Assembly: GCF_026162365.1 (NCBI RefSeq)
Contig: NZ_JAOANW010000002.1
Span: 248,001 to 312,000 of the forward strand
Direction: 5' to 3'
From: Nitratireductor luteus
Lineage (GTDB): Bacteria > Pseudomonadota > Alphaproteobacteria > Rhizobiales > Rhizobiaceae
Length of the DNA: 64,000 nucleotides
In this document: positions 17,816 to 29,425 of the stretch, one piece after another
Layout of the letters: the number at the start of each line of letters is the position of its first letter
Numbering within the stretch: position 1 is the stretch's first letter
The notes under the pieces: generated by a model
What the model saw: the letters and a program-made list of their open reading frames with translations, nothing else
What the model was told of the DNA's origin: nothing
Databases searched by the model: none
Position numbers and translations under genes: made by a program

Positions 17816-19348
17816 ATGGTTTCGCGCGTGCGGACGATTGCGTTCCAGGGGATCGAGGCGGTGCCCGTGGACGTTCAGGTGATGGTGGCGCCCGGCAAGA
17901 TGGGCATGCATATCGTGGGGCTGGGCGACAAGGCGGTGGCGGAAAGCCGCGAACGAGTGCAGGCGGCGCTCCATGCCTCTGGACTTTCGATGCCGCCCAA
18001 GAAGGTGACAGTCAATCTGGCGCCAGCCGATCTGCCCAAGGAAGGAAGCCATTATGATCTTCCTATCGCGCTTGGGCTGATGGCTGCGCTTGGGGCAGTG
18101 CCCGGCGATGCCTTGAGCGGCTATGTCGTATTGGGCGAATTGGGGCTCGACGGTACCGTCGCCCGCGTGGCTGGCGTCCTGCCCGCGGCGATCGGCGCAA
18201 ACGCGATGGGGCGGGGGCTGATCTGCCCGCATGATTGCGGCGCGGAGGCGGCGTGGGCCGGCGCGGAGATCGACATTCTCGCGCCACGGAGCCTGATTGC
18301 GCTCGCCAATCATTTTCGCGGCACGCAGGTCATGAGCCGTCCCGAAACCGCCATGCGGCCCGCATTGGTCAATCTGCCGGACCTCGCCGACATCAAGGGC
18401 CAGGAAAGCGCCAAACGTGCGCTCGAGGTGGCCGCGGCCGGCGGCCACAATCTACTCATGATTGGACCTCCCGGCGCGGGCAAGTCGATGCTTGCACAAC
18501 GGCTGCCGTCGATCCTGCCGCCGCTTTCACCCAAGGAACTCCTGGAAGTCTCCATGGTATCCTCTATCGCTGGCGAGTTGGCGGACGGGCGGCTTTCCGA
18601 TCGCAGGCCGTTCCGCGCGCCGCATCATTCGGCCTCCATGGCGGCAATGGTGGGCGGCGGCCTGCGGGCGAGGCCCGGCGAGGCGTCGTTGTCCCATCAT
18701 GGCGTTCTGTTTCTCGATGAGCTGCCGGAGTTCACGCCGCAGGTGCTGGATTCCCTGCGGCAGCCGCTCGAAAGCGGTGAATGCGTGATTGCCCGTGCCA
18801 ATCACCGGATCAGCTATCCTGCACAGATACAACTCGTGGCCGCAATGAACCCCTGCCGCTGCGGGATGGCGGGAGAACCGGGACACAACTGTGCTCGCGG
18901 GCCGCGCTGCCAGACCGATTACCAGGCGCGCATCTCCGGGCCGCTGCTCGACCGGATCGACCTGCGAATCGAAGTGCCGGCCGTCAGCGCCGGCGATCTG
19001 ATCCGTCACGAGAAGGCTGAAGACAGCGCGACGGTTGCCCAGCGTGTGGCTGCGGCGCGCGATGCACAACGGGAGCGCTTCACTGCGCTCGGACTGCCAA
19101 CCTGGACGACAAACGCCCGCTGCTCAGCGGCCATGATTGAGGATATCGCCAGGCCGGACGATGCCGGCGCCGCGCTTTTGCAGGAAGTCAGCGAGAAACT
19201 CGCCCTGTCGGCCCGCGCCTACCATCGCGTCCTCAAAGTTGCGCGAACGCTGGCCGACCTCGAGGGAGCCGAGCATGTGGGCCGGATTCACCTTGCCGAA
19301 GCCATCTCGTATCGTATGGCCGGCCAGCGGCTGGCCAGGGCTGCCTGA
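17816..19348 (+). CDS. comM: ComM/YifB-family Mg-chelatase-like AAA+ ATPase
   Basis: 510 residues in the usual order: an N-terminal Lon-protease-like ChlI domain (about 1-170), then an AAA+ module with Walker A GPPGAGKS (about 217-224), Walker B VLFLDELPEF, and a C-terminal Mg_chelatase_C domain. The cysteine-rich stretch NPCRCG...GHNCARGPRC is standard for the family. In Vibrio and related bacteria ComM is a hexameric helicase that promotes branch migration during natural transformation. In rhizobia its role is less clear. It stands alone between gshB and a repeat. Confidence 0.93.
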   Translation: MVSRVRTIAFQGIEAVPVDVQVMVAPGKMGMHIVGLGDKAVAESRERVQAALHASGLSMPPKKVTVNLAPADLPKEGSHYDLPIALGLMAALGAVPGDALSGYVVLGELGLDGTVARVAGVLPAAIGANAMGRGLICPHDCGAEAAWAGAEIDILAPRSLIALANHFRGTQVMSRPETAMRPALVNLPDLADIKGQESAKRALEVAAAGGHNLLMIGPPGAGKSMLAQRLPSILPPLSPKELLEVSMVSSIAGELADGRLSDRRPFRAPHHSASMAAMVGGGLRARPGEASLSHHGVLFLDELPEFTPQVLDSLRQPLESGECVIARANHRISYPAQIQLVAAMNPCRCGMAGEPGHNCARGPRCQTDYQARISGPLLDRIDLRIEVPAVSAGDLIRHEKAEDSATVAQRVAAARDAQRERFTALGLPTWTTNARCSAAMIEDIARPDDAGAALLQEVSEKLALSARAYHRVLKVARTLADLEGAEHVGRIHLAEAISYRMAGQRLARAA

Positions 19349-19421
19349 GACCGTACGCAGCCTGTATTTTTTCCGCATTTATGCCGAAGTCGGGCGAGAA
19401 TATCTGATTGCGCAACGCCAC

Positions 19422-19484
19422 CGCATAACCCGAAAATCGGAATCGATTTCGAAAGCACGACGCGTAGATTCAAGGAGTTGGAGC
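19422..19484 (-). repeat. RIME-like repeat, copy 2 (partial)
   Basis: In reverse orientation: the linker TTGAATCTACGCGTCGTGC and palindrome 2 (CCGAAAATCGG with a degenerate partner). The first palindrome is reduced to a remnant. It lies between the convergent ends of comM and the BTLCP gene. Confidence 0.7.
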
Positions 19485-19500
19485 ACCCATAGGAACGGCT

Positions 19501-20112
19501 TTACTGGCTCACCGCACCGACCAGAAGGTTGTTTTCATCGCGCAGTGTTACCCAGCGGCCGGTGTGGTTGCTTGCCTGACGCTTGAGGTATCGGTAGCCG
19601 GTATGACTCCACAGCTTCACGTCATTGCGCAGATTGTCGAGGATATAATCGCCCTCGTCGGTCCTCACGGTCAGGACGGCATGGCCTTCTCCGTCGCGCT
19701 TGCGCACAACGGTTATGAGAAGATTGGCCAATGAAATACCCTTGGCGCTGAGCTGCCGGCGCTTCTCGAGAACGAAATCCTCGCAGTCCCCGGCCCCTTT
19801 CGAAGGATAGGTCCAGACCTCGTCGACGCCGTAGATATCGATGTCATTCAAGGGCTTGATGGAATTATTGACCGAGCGATTGACGGAGGCAAGCCGGCGC
19901 ATGAGGCCCTCGCTCATCCGTTCCGGCCCGTTATCGCGCGGTCTCTGGGCGCATTCGCGAGGTGTCTTCTTGCAGAACTCATAGTGTCCGATGGGCTGGG
20001 AGGTGTAGCCGCCCGTCGCCATCAGCCCCATCGCCCCCACCTGGCCTACGGTCAGGCTGATGACCACGAACAATCCCACTGCGGTTCCAAGAACCGCCCG
20101 CCCAGCAGCCAT
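19501..20112 (-). CDS. Transglutaminase-like cysteine peptidase (BTLCP family), exported
   Basis: 203 residues with an N-terminal signal or anchor (about 1-28). The catalytic triad of the bacterial transglutaminase-like cysteine proteinase family is visible: Cys110 in GDCEDFVLEKRR, His144 in GHAVLTV and Asp159 in YILDN. Relatives such as LapG are periplasmic proteases that release an adhesin from the cell surface under c-di-GMP control, but LapG partners (LapD, LapA) are not seen here, and this protein could be the simpler DUF920-type homologue common in rhizobia. A GGGAG site precedes the start. Confidence 0.88.
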   Translation of the reverse strand: MAAGRAVLGTAVGLFVVISLTVGQVGAMGLMATGGYTSQPIGHYEFCKKTPRECAQRPRDNGPERMSEGLMRRLASVNRSVNNSIKPLNDIDIYGVDEVWTYPSKGAGDCEDFVLEKRRQLSAKGISLANLLITVVRKRDGEGHAVLTVRTDEGDYILDNLRNDVKLWSHTGYRYLKRQASNHTGRWVTLRDENNLLVGAVSQ

Positions 20113-20281
20113 TATGCCGCTCCCCGTTTATTTCTTTTCATTAACGCGATGTTAACGAAGCAGGGGAGGGGGCTGTCAATTTCTTTTTGAAAGCATGCAC
20201 CCGAACCTTCTTGAAAGGCTCACATTTCGCCGCGCATGTTGCACGATTGCTATAGCTGGGGGCGTTCGGTCAGCCCTGGGC

Positions 20282-21565
20282 CTACCTCGACTTGGCACGC
20301 CGCGGGCGAGCCGGCGTTTTGCGCTGATTCGCCCCGGCCGTGGTGCTCGCCGATATGAATTCAACAATGCGGGGCACGATCTGCGCCCGGAAGCGCGAGC
20401 CATTGAACACTCCGTAGTGTCCGACGGATGGCTGGACATAATGGCTGCGGCGCGATTGCGGAATGTTGACACATAGATCGTGCGCGGCCTCGGTCTGGCC
20501 AAGCCCGGAAATGTCGTCCTTTTCGCCCTCGATCGTCAAAAGCGCGACCCTGGAGATGGCGGCCGGCTCGACCCGCTCGTTCCGGTGCATCATCTCGCCC
20601 TTGGGCAGCGCGTGTTTGACAAAAACCGTATCCACCGTCTGCAGGTAGAACTCGGCGGTGAGGTCCATCACCGCCAAGTACTCGTCGTAGAAATCGCGGT
20701 GCTTCTCGGCCGAATCGCCGTCGTTCTCCACAAGGTGCATGAAGAACTCCTTGTGCGCGATGATGTGCCGATCGAGGTTCATGCTCATGAAACCCGAAAG
20801 CTGCAGGAAGCCGGGATAGACCTCACGCATGAAGCCCGGATTGGGCCATGGCACCTGCATGATGACATTCTCGCGGAACCAGTCGATGCCTCGTTCCTCG
20901 GCCAGCTCGTTCACCGCTGTGGGGTTGCGGCGGGTGTCGATGGGGCCCCCCATCAGGATCATCGAAGCGGGAAGGTTCCGGTCACCTCGGCCTTCCATCA
21001 GCGCAATCGCCGCCAGCACCGGCACCGACGGTTGGCAGACGGCCATAACGCTGGCCTGGGGGCCCAGCACGGCAAACATGTCGATGATGTAGTCGATATA
21101 GTCATCGAGATCGAACCGACCGTCGGATAGCGGCACCATGCGGGCGTCGGTCCAGTCAGTGATATAGACGTCGGCATTCGGCAACATCGCCTCGACGGTG
21201 CCGCGCAGCAAAGTGGCGTAGTGGCCCGACATCGGCGCAACGACAAGAAGTTTAGGACCCGGGTTCGAGCCCGCTGGCAGGTCGCGCTCGAAGCGGATGA
21301 GCCGGCAGAACGGCTTTTGCCACACGACATGCTCGTGAACCCCAACCTGCCTGCCGTCGACAGTCGTCTCCTCGATGCCGAATTTCGGCTTGGCGTAACG
21401 ACGCGTGGTGCGTTCGAACATCTCGGCCGTGGCCGCGATGGAGCGGCCCCAGGCTGTGCTGGCGGCGGGATTGAAGGGATTCGAGTAAAACAGCCTTATG
21501 GCATCTGCGTAGGCGCGGGCGGGCTGGATCGCCGCATGATGGAATTCATATAGCTGATAATACAT
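20282..21565 (-). CDS. phaZ: Intracellular poly(3-hydroxybutyrate) depolymerase
   Basis: About 427 residues from the ATG at 21565 (MYYQLYEFHH), a typical start for the rhizobial PhaZ family; an upstream in-frame start is possible. The alpha/beta-hydrolase core has APMSGHYATLLRGT, ITDWTDARMVP and the nucleophile motif VCQPS, in which a cysteine replaces the usual serine, as is normal for intracellular PHB depolymerases. The catalytic histidine is in SVGHYGVFNGSRF. The enzyme mobilises stored PHB granules in the cytosol. The lysine/arginine-rich tail (PARPRRAKSR) may help granule binding. It is a single gene. Confidence 0.95.
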   Translation of the reverse strand: MYYQLYEFHHAAIQPARAYADAIRLFYSNPFNPAASTAWGRSIAATAEMFERTTRRYAKPKFGIEETTVDGRQVGVHEHVVWQKPFCRLIRFERDLPAGSNPGPKLLVVAPMSGHYATLLRGTVEAMLPNADVYITDWTDARMVPLSDGRFDLDDYIDYIIDMFAVLGPQASVMAVCQPSVPVLAAIALMEGRGDRNLPASMILMGGPIDTRRNPTAVNELAEERGIDWFRENVIMQVPWPNPGFMREVYPGFLQLSGFMSMNLDRHIIAHKEFFMHLVENDGDSAEKHRDFYDEYLAVMDLTAEFYLQTVDTVFVKHALPKGEMMHRNERVEPAAISRVALLTIEGEKDDISGLGQTEAAHDLCVNIPQSRRSHYVQPSVGHYGVFNGSRFRAQIVPRIVEFISASTTAGANQRKTPARPRRAKSR

Positions 21566-21690
21566 TGCCTGATCAATTTTCCACGGCCACCGGGCGGAAC
21601 GCGGCATGCGCATTCACTGCGACCTCAAGTGGAGAGTACCATGCCTTTGCTGCAATGCAACACATAGGCAGTGTACAAACGATCTGGCCC

Positions 21691-21984
21691 TCAGCCCTCG
21701 TAACCCTGGACGAGAATCATTTCGGCATCCGCCACCTCCTGCCGAATTGCCTTGGCCGCCTGGTACTCGACCGAGTTGTAGCAATCTTTCGCAGCCTGTA
21801 GGGATGGAAACTCTATGACGACATTACGTCCGCGGCACCGGCCTTCCAACGCTTCATAGGCTCCGCCACGCGCCAGGAACTTCGCACCGTAGCGCTCGAA
21901 TGCCGGCTTGGCGGTGGAGACATAGTCCTTGTAGCGCTCGGCGTCGCGCACATCGACATGGGCGATCCAGTAGGCTTTGGGCAT
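21691..21984 (-). CDS. DUF1330-family small protein
   Basis: 97 residues. Starts with AYWIAHVDVRDAERYKDY, followed by FLARGG and VVIEFPSLQAAKDCYNS, the conserved pattern of DUF1330, a dimeric alpha/beta-barrel fold related to EthD/antibiotic monooxygenase-type domains. Biochemical function is unknown. A good GGGGAGGA site precedes the ATG. It lies 32 bp after pyrF on the same strand and may share its transcript. Confidence 0.85.
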   Translation of the reverse strand: MPKAYWIAHVDVRDAERYKDYVSTAKPAFERYGAKFLARGGAYEALEGRCRGRNVVIEFPSLQAAKDCYNSVEYQAAKAIRQEVADAEMILVQGYEG

Positions 21985-22016
21985 TTATTCAATCCTCCCC
22001 ATATCCCGATAGCAAG

Positions 22017-22724
22017 TCAGGCCTTTGTTGCAGCCCCGTCCATTTCTTCAAGAATGGCAAGGGCGGCGGCCCGGCGATCGGGCGCGCCGACGATGGGGCG
22101 GGCAACCACTAGATGGCTCGCGCCGGCGCGGATGGCATCCGCCGGCGTCAGCACGCGTTTCTGATCGCCGGCAGCCGCACCCGCGGGCCGGATGCCGGGA
22201 GTGACGACCGCCATTTCCGGCCCAACTATTGCGCGCACCCCCTGCGCCTCCGCTGCGGAGCAGACTATGCCGCCCATGCCGGCGTCGCGCACCTGCTCGG
22301 CGCGGCGCAAGACCAGACTATGCGGATCGTATTCATAACCCGCTTCGACCAGATCGGCCTCGTCCATCGATGTCAGCACGGTGACACCAAGCAGGCACAG
22401 GCCGGAGCCCCGCGCGGCCTCAACCGCGGCGCGCATCGCCTTGGGATAAGCATGCAGCGTCAGCATGGTCACGCCCGTGCGGGCGATGTTTTCCACACCC
22501 TTGGCCACCGTGTTGTCGATGTCGAGCAGCTTCATGTCTAGGAAGACGTTCTTGCCGGATTGGGCTAGCTCGCTGGCGAAATCGAGGCCGCCGGCAAAGG
22601 CGAGCTGGTAGCCGATCTTGTAGAAGGAAGCGGCGTCGCCAAGTTCGGCGACTGCTTTCTCGGCCTCGCCGATGTTCGGCAGATCGAGGCCAACGATCAA
22701 ACGGTTGCGCATGTTCTCGTCCAT
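22017..22724 (-). CDS. pyrF: Orotidine 5'-phosphate decarboxylase
   Basis: 235 residues from ATG 22724 ([16 protein letters not shown]). Produces UMP in de novo pyrimidine synthesis. The key active-site cluster is present as [13 protein letters not shown] (the usual D-x-K-x-x-D), and the phosphate-binding end is TPGIRPAG and [11 protein letters not shown]. The start lies only 4 bp after the stop of the FMN reductase gene, so they are probably cotranscribed. Confidence 0.96.
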   Translation of the reverse strand: MDENMRNRLIVGLDLPNIGEAEKAVAELGDAASFYKIGYQLAFAGGLDFASELAQSGKNVFLDMKLLDIDNTVAKGVENIARTGVTMLTLHAYPKAMRAAVEAARGSGLCLLGVTVLTSMDEADLVEAGYEYDPHSLVLRRAEQVRDAGMGGIVCSAAEAQGVRAIVGPEMAVVTPGIRPAGAAAGDQKRVLTPADAIRAGASHLVVARPIVGAPDRRAAALAILEEMDGAATKA

Positions 22725-22728
22725 TGTC

Positions 22729-23322
22729 TCAGACCTCTGCGCGGGTGGAAAAGATGCGCGCATGTTCAATGAGCGCGCGACAGGTCTTCGTCATCGCGTT
22801 CTTCAAACGGTCCTCGATGAAATCCCCCTTCTCGTCGAAGGCCTCCTGCGCGCGCGGCACGGAACATTGGGACGTGAGTACTTCCGCCTGGCAGTGCACC
22901 AGCACCGCGCGCAGATGGTTGATGGAGCGTATGCCTGCGAAATTTCCATTGGACGACGAGCAAAGGGCGACAGTCTTGCCGCTGAAGGCGCGCATCGAGC
23001 GGCCCTGCGGGTCGGCCTTGACACGGCTCACCCAGTCGATGGCGTTCTTCAGCAGCGGCGGGAGAGACGAGTTATATTCGGGTGTGGCGATCAGAATGCC
23101 GTCGTGGGCGCTGATCATATGGGCCAGCTTCACGGCGCTTTCGGGGATGCCCTTCTCGCGCTCCAGGTCCTGGTCCATGAGAGGCAGAGGGTAATCGGCA
23201 AGCGAAATGCGCGTTACATCGGCGCCCAGGAGGGCCAGTTCCTTCATCGCCGCATCTGCAGTCTTCCCGCTCAAGGCTCCGCTGCGGGTCGAGCCCGCAA
23301 AGACCAGGATACGCGGCGTCAT
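22729..23322 (-). CDS. NADPH-dependent FMN reductase family protein
   Basis: 197 residues from ATG 23322. The flavodoxin-like FMN site is clear: [13 protein letters not shown] at the N-terminus, [21 protein letters not shown] in the middle and CSSSNG later. Members reduce FMN, quinones or chromate with NAD(P)H. Physiological substrate is unknown; a role in quinone or oxidative-stress protection is likely by family. It lies between pmtA and pyrF with very short gaps on both sides. Confidence 0.9.
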   Translation of the reverse strand: MTPRILVFAGSTRSGALSGKTADAAMKELALLGADVTRISLADYPLPLMDQDLEREKGIPESAVKLAHMISAHDGILIATPEYNSSLPPLLKNAIDWVSRVKADPQGRSMRAFSGKTVALCSSSNGNFAGIRSINHLRAVLVHCQAEVLTSQCSVPRAQEAFDEKGDFIEDRLKNAMTKTCRALIEHARIFSTRAEV

Positions 23323-23345
23323 GAGCAATTTCCTTCCAGGCCGTT

Positions 23346-23951
23346 CTACTGTTCCGAGCGCCGATATATCCACAATTGCGCCGGCGGTATGTTGCGCACG
23401 ACGAAGTCGAAGTGCTTGACGGTATAGCTGCCCTTGCCTGCAGGCACGGGCGACAGTGCGCCATAGGTGATCTGTACGATCGGGCGGCCCAGCGGCAGCA
23501 GGTCCAGCAACCGCTCCACCAAGGCGACCCGCTCCGGCAAAGGGAAATTCAGCAGCGGGATCGCGGAAACCACACAGTCGAAGCGGCGGCCTTTCCAGGG
23601 CGCCAAGGCCTGATCGAGATCGAAGGCGCTGCCATGGACGAAGTTGACGTCGGGATAATCGGCGCGCAGCCGCGTCACGAACTCGGCGGAATACTCGATC
23701 GAGATCAGGTTTTCAGGCTTGACGCCGCGTTCCAGTATGGCGCGCGTGATGACGCCGGTGCCGGGGCCGAGCTCCAGAACGGCATCGTCGGATTCGGGCC
23801 GGACAACGGAGGCCATGCGCCGGGCCGTGATGCCGCTGGTCGGAATAATGGAGCCCACGGCCTTGGGCTTGTCGATCCAGCCCTTGAAAAAGCGCAGCTC
23901 CTCGTCGAACCTTTCGGCGAGTGCTCTACGCATGTCCAGACCCTTGCCCAT
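23346..23951 (-). CDS. pmtA: PmtA-like phospholipid N-methyltransferase
   Basis: 201 residues from ATG 23951. SAM-binding motif I is LELGPGTGVITRAIL, followed by ISIEYSAEF (motif II) and VVSAIPLLNFP. The N-terminus with FFKGWIDKPKAVGSIIPTS is typical of the Sinorhizobium/Brucella PmtA type, which methylates phosphatidylethanolamine three times to phosphatidylcholine at the inner membrane. Position next to dnaJ and dnaK matches my recollection of Brucella, which strengthens the call over a generic rRNA dimethylase-like enzyme. It begins 54 bp after dnaJ. Confidence 0.82.
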   Translation of the reverse strand: MGKGLDMRRALAERFDEELRFFKGWIDKPKAVGSIIPTSGITARRMASVVRPESDDAVLELGPGTGVITRAILERGVKPENLISIEYSAEFVTRLRADYPDVNFVHGSAFDLDQALAPWKGRRFDCVVSAIPLLNFPLPERVALVERLLDLLPLGRPIVQITYGALSPVPAGKGSYTVKHFDFVVRNIPPAQLWIYRRSEQ

Positions 23952-24005
23952 AGTGCTTCTCCTTGGGGCGGGACTATCGCCCGGTTTGGCTCGGCATCGC
24001 AAGCA

Positions 24006-25142
24006 TCACTCGCCGAAGGACTCGAAGATATCCTTCATCCGGGTGAAGAATCCTGCAGACTGCGGGCTGTTTTCGTTGGAGGAAATGGTTTCGAACTCCT
24101 CCAACAACTCCCGCTGCTTCCTCGTCAGGTTCTGCGGGGTTTCCACTGCGACTTGTATATAGAGATCGCCGATCTGCGGTTGCCGCAGAACCGGCATGCC
24201 CTTGCCGCGCAAGCGGAATTGGCGGCCGTTCTGGGTGCCTTCTGGCACTTTCACGCGCGTCTGGGTGCCGTCGAGGGTCGCGACTTCGAAGGCGCCGCCG
24301 AGGGCGGCCGTGGTCATGGAGATCGGCACTTTGCAGTAAAGGTCCGCGCCGTCGCGCTGGAAAAACTCGTGCGGCTTGACCGAAAGGAAGATGTAGAGAT
24401 CACCAGAGGGACCGCCGCGCAACCCTGCTTCGCCTTCGCTGGCAAGCCTGATTCGCGTGCCGTCCTCGATGCCGGCGGGAATGTTCACCGAGAGAGAGCG
24501 CTCCTCGGTGATACGCCCCTGGCCGGAGCATTTGGCGCAGGGATCCTGAATGGTCTGGCCGCGCCCCTGGCACTGCGGGCAGGTGCGCTCGATCGAGAAG
24601 AAGCCTTGGGCGGCGCGCACGCGCCCGGCGCCGTGGCACATGGAGCATTGAACAGGGGACGTACCGGGCTTTGCGCCGGAGCCCGAGCAGTCGTCGCAGG
24701 TAACCGATGTGGGCACATGGATCTGCGCCGTCTTGCCGGTGAATGCCTCCTCGAGCGTGATTTCCATATTGTAGCGAAGGTCCGCGCCGCGGTCGCGCCC
24801 GCCGGAGCGGCGACGCCCGCCGCTACCCATCATGTCGCCGAAAATATCCTCGAAGATGTCGGCGAAACCGCCGCCGCCAAATCCTTGCTGGCCGAAGCCG
24901 CGGCTGCCCATGCCGCCATTCTCGAAAGCGGCGTGGCCGAAACGATCGTAGGCCGCGCGCTTTTGCGGGTCGCGCAGGGTCTCGTAGGCCTCGTTGATTT
25001 CCTTAAACTTCTTCTCGGCTTCGCCATCGCCTGGATTCTTGTCCGGGTGATAGCGCATGGCGAGCTTGCGGAAGGCGCTCTTGAGTTCTTTTTCGTCGGC
25101 GTTTCTCGACACGCTGAGCGTCTCGTAAAAATCTGCCTTCAT
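24006..25142 (-). CDS. dnaJ: Chaperone DnaJ (Hsp40)
   Basis: 378 residues. J domain (1-70) with HPD in [11 protein letters not shown]; a Gly/Phe-rich linker (about 75-120); a zinc-binding region with four CxxCxGxG repeats ([32 protein letters not shown]); and the C-terminal substrate-binding domains. It stimulates DnaK ATPase and delivers unfolded clients. A likely dnaK terminator lies in the 250-bp gap between them, so part of its expression may come from read-through or its own promoter. Confidence 0.98.
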   Translation of the reverse strand: MKADFYETLSVSRNADEKELKSAFRKLAMRYHPDKNPGDGEAEKKFKEINEAYETLRDPQKRAAYDRFGHAAFENGGMGSRGFGQQGFGGGGFADIFEDIFGDMMGSGGRRRSGGRDRGADLRYNMEITLEEAFTGKTAQIHVPTSVTCDDCSGSGAKPGTSPVQCSMCHGAGRVRAAQGFFSIERTCPQCQGRGQTIQDPCAKCSGQGRITEERSLSVNIPAGIEDGTRIRLASEGEAGLRGGPSGDLYIFLSVKPHEFFQRDGADLYCKVPISMTTAALGGAFEVATLDGTQTRVKVPEGTQNGRQFRLRGKGMPVLRQPQIGDLYIQVAVETPQNLTRKQRELLEEFETISSNENSPQSAGFFTRMKDIFESFGE

Positions 25143-25332
25143 GAATTCACGACTCGCTTGTTGGCCGGAGCGGCTTTCGCATTCCGTTCGGTTTTCGAAA
25201 TTTAGGTGCTGAGGCGGTCAAATGCCATAGTCTGCGGGATTTTGCCAGATTGATGCGCGGGGCCGGCACCGGATGGGGATCCTGTCCTCGGCGCCGGCGG
25301 CAGCATTTGCCCACGGGCGCGCTTTACGGTGC

Positions 25333-25363
25333 AGAAAAGGCCCGGGTGCAAACCACCCGAGCC
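25333..25363 (-). terminator. Intrinsic terminator after dnaK
   Basis: On the minus strand, GCTCGGGTG/CACCCGGGC forms a 9-bp stem with one mismatch and a GTTTG loop, followed by CTTTTCT. It lies about 30 bp past the dnaK stop. Confidence 0.7.
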
Positions 25364-25391
25364 CTACCCCTGGTCTGCTGGCACCATGGAA

Positions 25392-27308
<1,917 letters not shown>

Positions 27309-27424
27309 TTATTCTCTCCGCTAAGCAGACTGCCAGGACCCACTGAGGCGTTCCGTGCAACAGCCCCTGTTCTCAAGAAAATGCCGCATTGCAGAGTTGC
27401 AAATGCTGCTCCGCGACGTTGCGG

Positions 27425-27456
27425 CGTATATAAGAACCCCCGTTTTATCACGCAAG
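27425..27456 (-). promoter_or_regulatory. Probable heat-shock (RpoH) promoter of dnaK
   Basis: On the minus strand: -35 CTTGCG (27451-27456), 16-bp spacer, and -10 region CTTATATACG (27425-27434). The -10 region fits the CYTATNTNNG pattern I recall for alphaproteobacterial RpoH promoters at every position. Confidence 0.65.
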
Positions 27457-27512
27457 GCAGTTTCCGGGCGATCTTGTTGGCGCGGCAGGATGTTTTCCAG
27501 CGGGCCGGTATA

Positions 27513-27588
27513 CTACAGCGCCCTGTGTCCGTTCGAGCCTACACATCGTGCTTTTCCGGAAACCAATTCCGATTTTCGGGCCAATGCA
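27513..27588 (+). repeat. RIME-like repeat, copy 3
   Basis: Begins CTACAGCGCCCTGTGTCCG (remnant of palindrome 1), then CTACACATCGTGC and palindrome 2 ending in CCGATTTTCGGGCC. It lies between the dnaK promoter and the 3' end of the MocA-type gene. Confidence 0.72.
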
Positions 27589-27600
27589 GTGGCCCGCGCT

Positions 27601-28596
27601 TCAAGTCCCTTCCACCGCTTCCCAGCCTTCATGGTTCGAGGCACGGAAGATCGCGTCTATGACTTTCTGGTTCTTCACCGAATCCTCGAGCGAGAACAGA
27701 TCGGCCTTTTCGCCGCTCGCCGCACGGGCGAAGGCTTCGGCCTGAAGCCGGTACTGCCGGATGTCGCCGAACCGGTACACGGTCGACAGTGCATGATCGG
27801 CGTTGTGCAGGATGAGGCGATCGTCGCCATAGACGCGTGAGTTGAACGGTGTTTCGATCTCGATGAAGCCTTCATCGCCGTGAAACACCATCATCTGGCG
27901 TGCCGCCATCTGGGTGGAGACATAGAAGCTCATCTCGAAGTCGGCGAAATCGGCCTTCACGCTGGCATATATATCCGTGCCGAAGGCCTTGTCGCGCTCC
28001 ACCATGGCCTGGATGCGCCGAGGCTCCTTTCCGGTGACGAAGCGGGTGCCGACGGTCGGATAGACGCCGATGTCGGGCAGACCGCCGCCGCCCAGTTCCG
28101 GTCGGTTGCGCATGTTGTCGGGATCGACATTATGATAGGTGAAGGCTCCCTGCACATGGCGCAGGCGGCCGATGGCGCCTTCGGCGACCAGTTCGCGCGC
28201 CTTTATCCATTGGGGATGATAAGTGACCATGAAGGCTTCGGCGATCACGACCTTGTTGCGGTCCCGCGCCTCGATCACAGGCGCGATGTCCTTCGCATCC
28301 AGCGCCAGTGGCTTTTCGACCAGCACGTGCTTGCCGGCATCGGCCGCTTTCACCGCCCATTCCACATGCTGCGAGGTGGGCAGGGGAATATAGACGCCGT
28401 CGATTTCCGGTGAAGCGAGCAGCGCCTGGTAGGAGGAGAAGGTGTACGGAATGCCGAAGCGGGCCGCAACAGCCTTTGCCCGCGCTCCATCGCGACTGGC
28501 AATAGCCGTAACCACGCCGTTCTCCGCATCCTGAAGCTGCGGAATGACGAATTCGCGGCCGATCTTGGCCGTCGACAGAATACCCCAGCGGAACAT
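27601..28596 (-). CDS. Gfo/Idh/MocA-family oxidoreductase
   Basis: 331 residues from ATG 28596, which has GGGGAGG upstream. The N-terminal Rossmann domain starts [19 protein letters not shown] (variant of the usual GxGxxG), with the conserved HVLVEKPLA segment around residue 95 that holds the catalytic lysine. The C-terminal half carries the beta-sheet domain, with the catalytic-site residues around [11 protein letters not shown]. Members are NAD(P)-dependent sugar or inositol dehydrogenases; the specific substrate is unknown. Flanked by two RIME-like repeats, one on each side. Confidence 0.88.
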   Translation of the reverse strand: MFRWGILSTAKIGREFVIPQLQDAENGVVTAIASRDGARAKAVAARFGIPYTFSSYQALLASPEIDGVYIPLPTSQHVEWAVKAADAGKHVLVEKPLALDAKDIAPVIEARDRNKVVIAEAFMVTYHPQWIKARELVAEGAIGRLRHVQGAFTYHNVDPDNMRNRPELGGGGLPDIGVYPTVGTRFVTGKEPRRIQAMVERDKAFGTDIYASVKADFADFEMSFYVSTQMAARQMMVFHGDEGFIEIETPFNSRVYGDDRLILHNADHALSTVYRFGDIRQYRLQAEAFARAASGEKADLFSLEDSVKNQKVIDAIFRASNHEGWEAVEGT

Positions 28597-28612
28597 GAAA
28601 ACCTCCCCTACC

Positions 28613-28626
28613 AGTGTCGTGACACT
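28613..28626 (-). promoter_or_regulatory. Short perfect inverted repeat before the MocA-type gene
   Basis: AGTGTC-GT-GACACT, 17 bp upstream of the start codon and overlapping the end of a RIME-like repeat. It could be an operator or an RNA hairpin next to the ribosome binding site; no direct evidence for either. Confidence 0.3.
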
Positions 28627-28686
28627 ACAGTATCGGCCCCGAGAACCAGCATCGATTTCCGGAAAGCACGACACGTAGATCAATAA
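28625..28686 (-). repeat. RIME-like repeat, copy 4 (partial)
   Basis: In reverse orientation: TTGATCTACGTGTCGTGC linker and a degenerate palindrome 2 (TTTCCGGAAATCGATGC...TCGGGGCCGA). Palindrome 1 is missing. It is located in the 5' region of the MocA-type gene, so it may contribute to its promoter or leader. Confidence 0.65.
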
Positions 28687-28795
28687 ATTTGTGCACGCCC
28701 TGCGCATTCGGGAGGGCGCTCGGCTCAGTATAACATTTTGCAGACAGGTGGAACCACCCGAGGTCCGGGTGAATACGGGAAGGTGGAACGGTGCT

Positions 28796-29374
28796 CTACC
28801 GGCGACGGAAAGCGAGGTTCATATCGAAATCGACGACGTTGGAGTAGATGGGTGTCCCAACATCCATGCCATAACGGGAGCGCAGGACCCTGCCCTCGAC
28901 ATGGAAGCGAAGCGCGCCCCGCCCGGATTCGGCAAGCCTGACATGGAATGTCTCGCGGAAAGTGCGGCCGCGGGCGGTCAGGCTACCTACGATGGTTGCC
29001 GTGTCCTCGCCGGTCCGCTGGACATGGGTCGAACGGAAGACGATGGTCCGCTCGTTCGCTGTATCGAAGACGGCGTTGGATTTGAGGAAATCGTCGACGC
29101 GTTTCTGGCCGGTCGCCACGCTATCGGGATATATAATGATCTCCACGCGGGCGTGCTCGACACTCGATGCCGGAATGTCGATCCTGCCGTCAAATCTGTC
29201 GAACCTCCCCGTGATTCCCGGTCCGCCGACCGCGGGCACGGCGAAGAAGAGGCTTGATCCCGGCGTCATGATCGAATAGCGGCCCACCACAGCCGACAGG
29301 GAGGGCGCCGCCGCAGCCTGCACAGATGCGGCAAGAAAAAGCAGAACCGCTATCGCGGGAAATCGCTCAACCAT
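28796..29374 (-). CDS. YceI-family periplasmic protein
   Basis: 192 residues from ATG 29374 behind a GAACGAGG site. Residues 1-23 form a signal peptide ([13 protein letters not shown]). The mature part has the lipocalin-like YceI pattern: [25 protein letters not shown], and [20 protein letters not shown]. YceI proteins bind isoprenoid chains such as polyprenols or quinones in the periplasm. It is directly downstream of cytochrome b561, the same pairing as yceJ-yceI in E. coli, which suggests a quinone-linked role. Confidence 0.88.
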   Translation of the reverse strand: MVERFPAIAVLLFLAASVQAAAAPSLSAVVGRYSIMTPGSSLFFAVPAVGGPGITGRFDRFDGRIDIPASSVEHARVEIIIYPDSVATGQKRVDDFLKSNAVFDTANERTIVFRSTHVQRTGEDTATIVGSLTARGRTFRETFHVRLAESGRGALRFHVEGRVLRSRYGMDVGTPIYSNVVDFDMNLAFRRR

Positions 29375-29425
29375 CCTCGTTCCCCCGGGTGGTTCACTAT
29401 CCAATACGCTTCAAGCACGTTCCAC

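Noticed and set aside
23376-25205. A 609-codon open frame opposite pmtA and dnaJ
   Set aside because: Antisense shadow; Ala/Gly/His-rich composition with no domain features.
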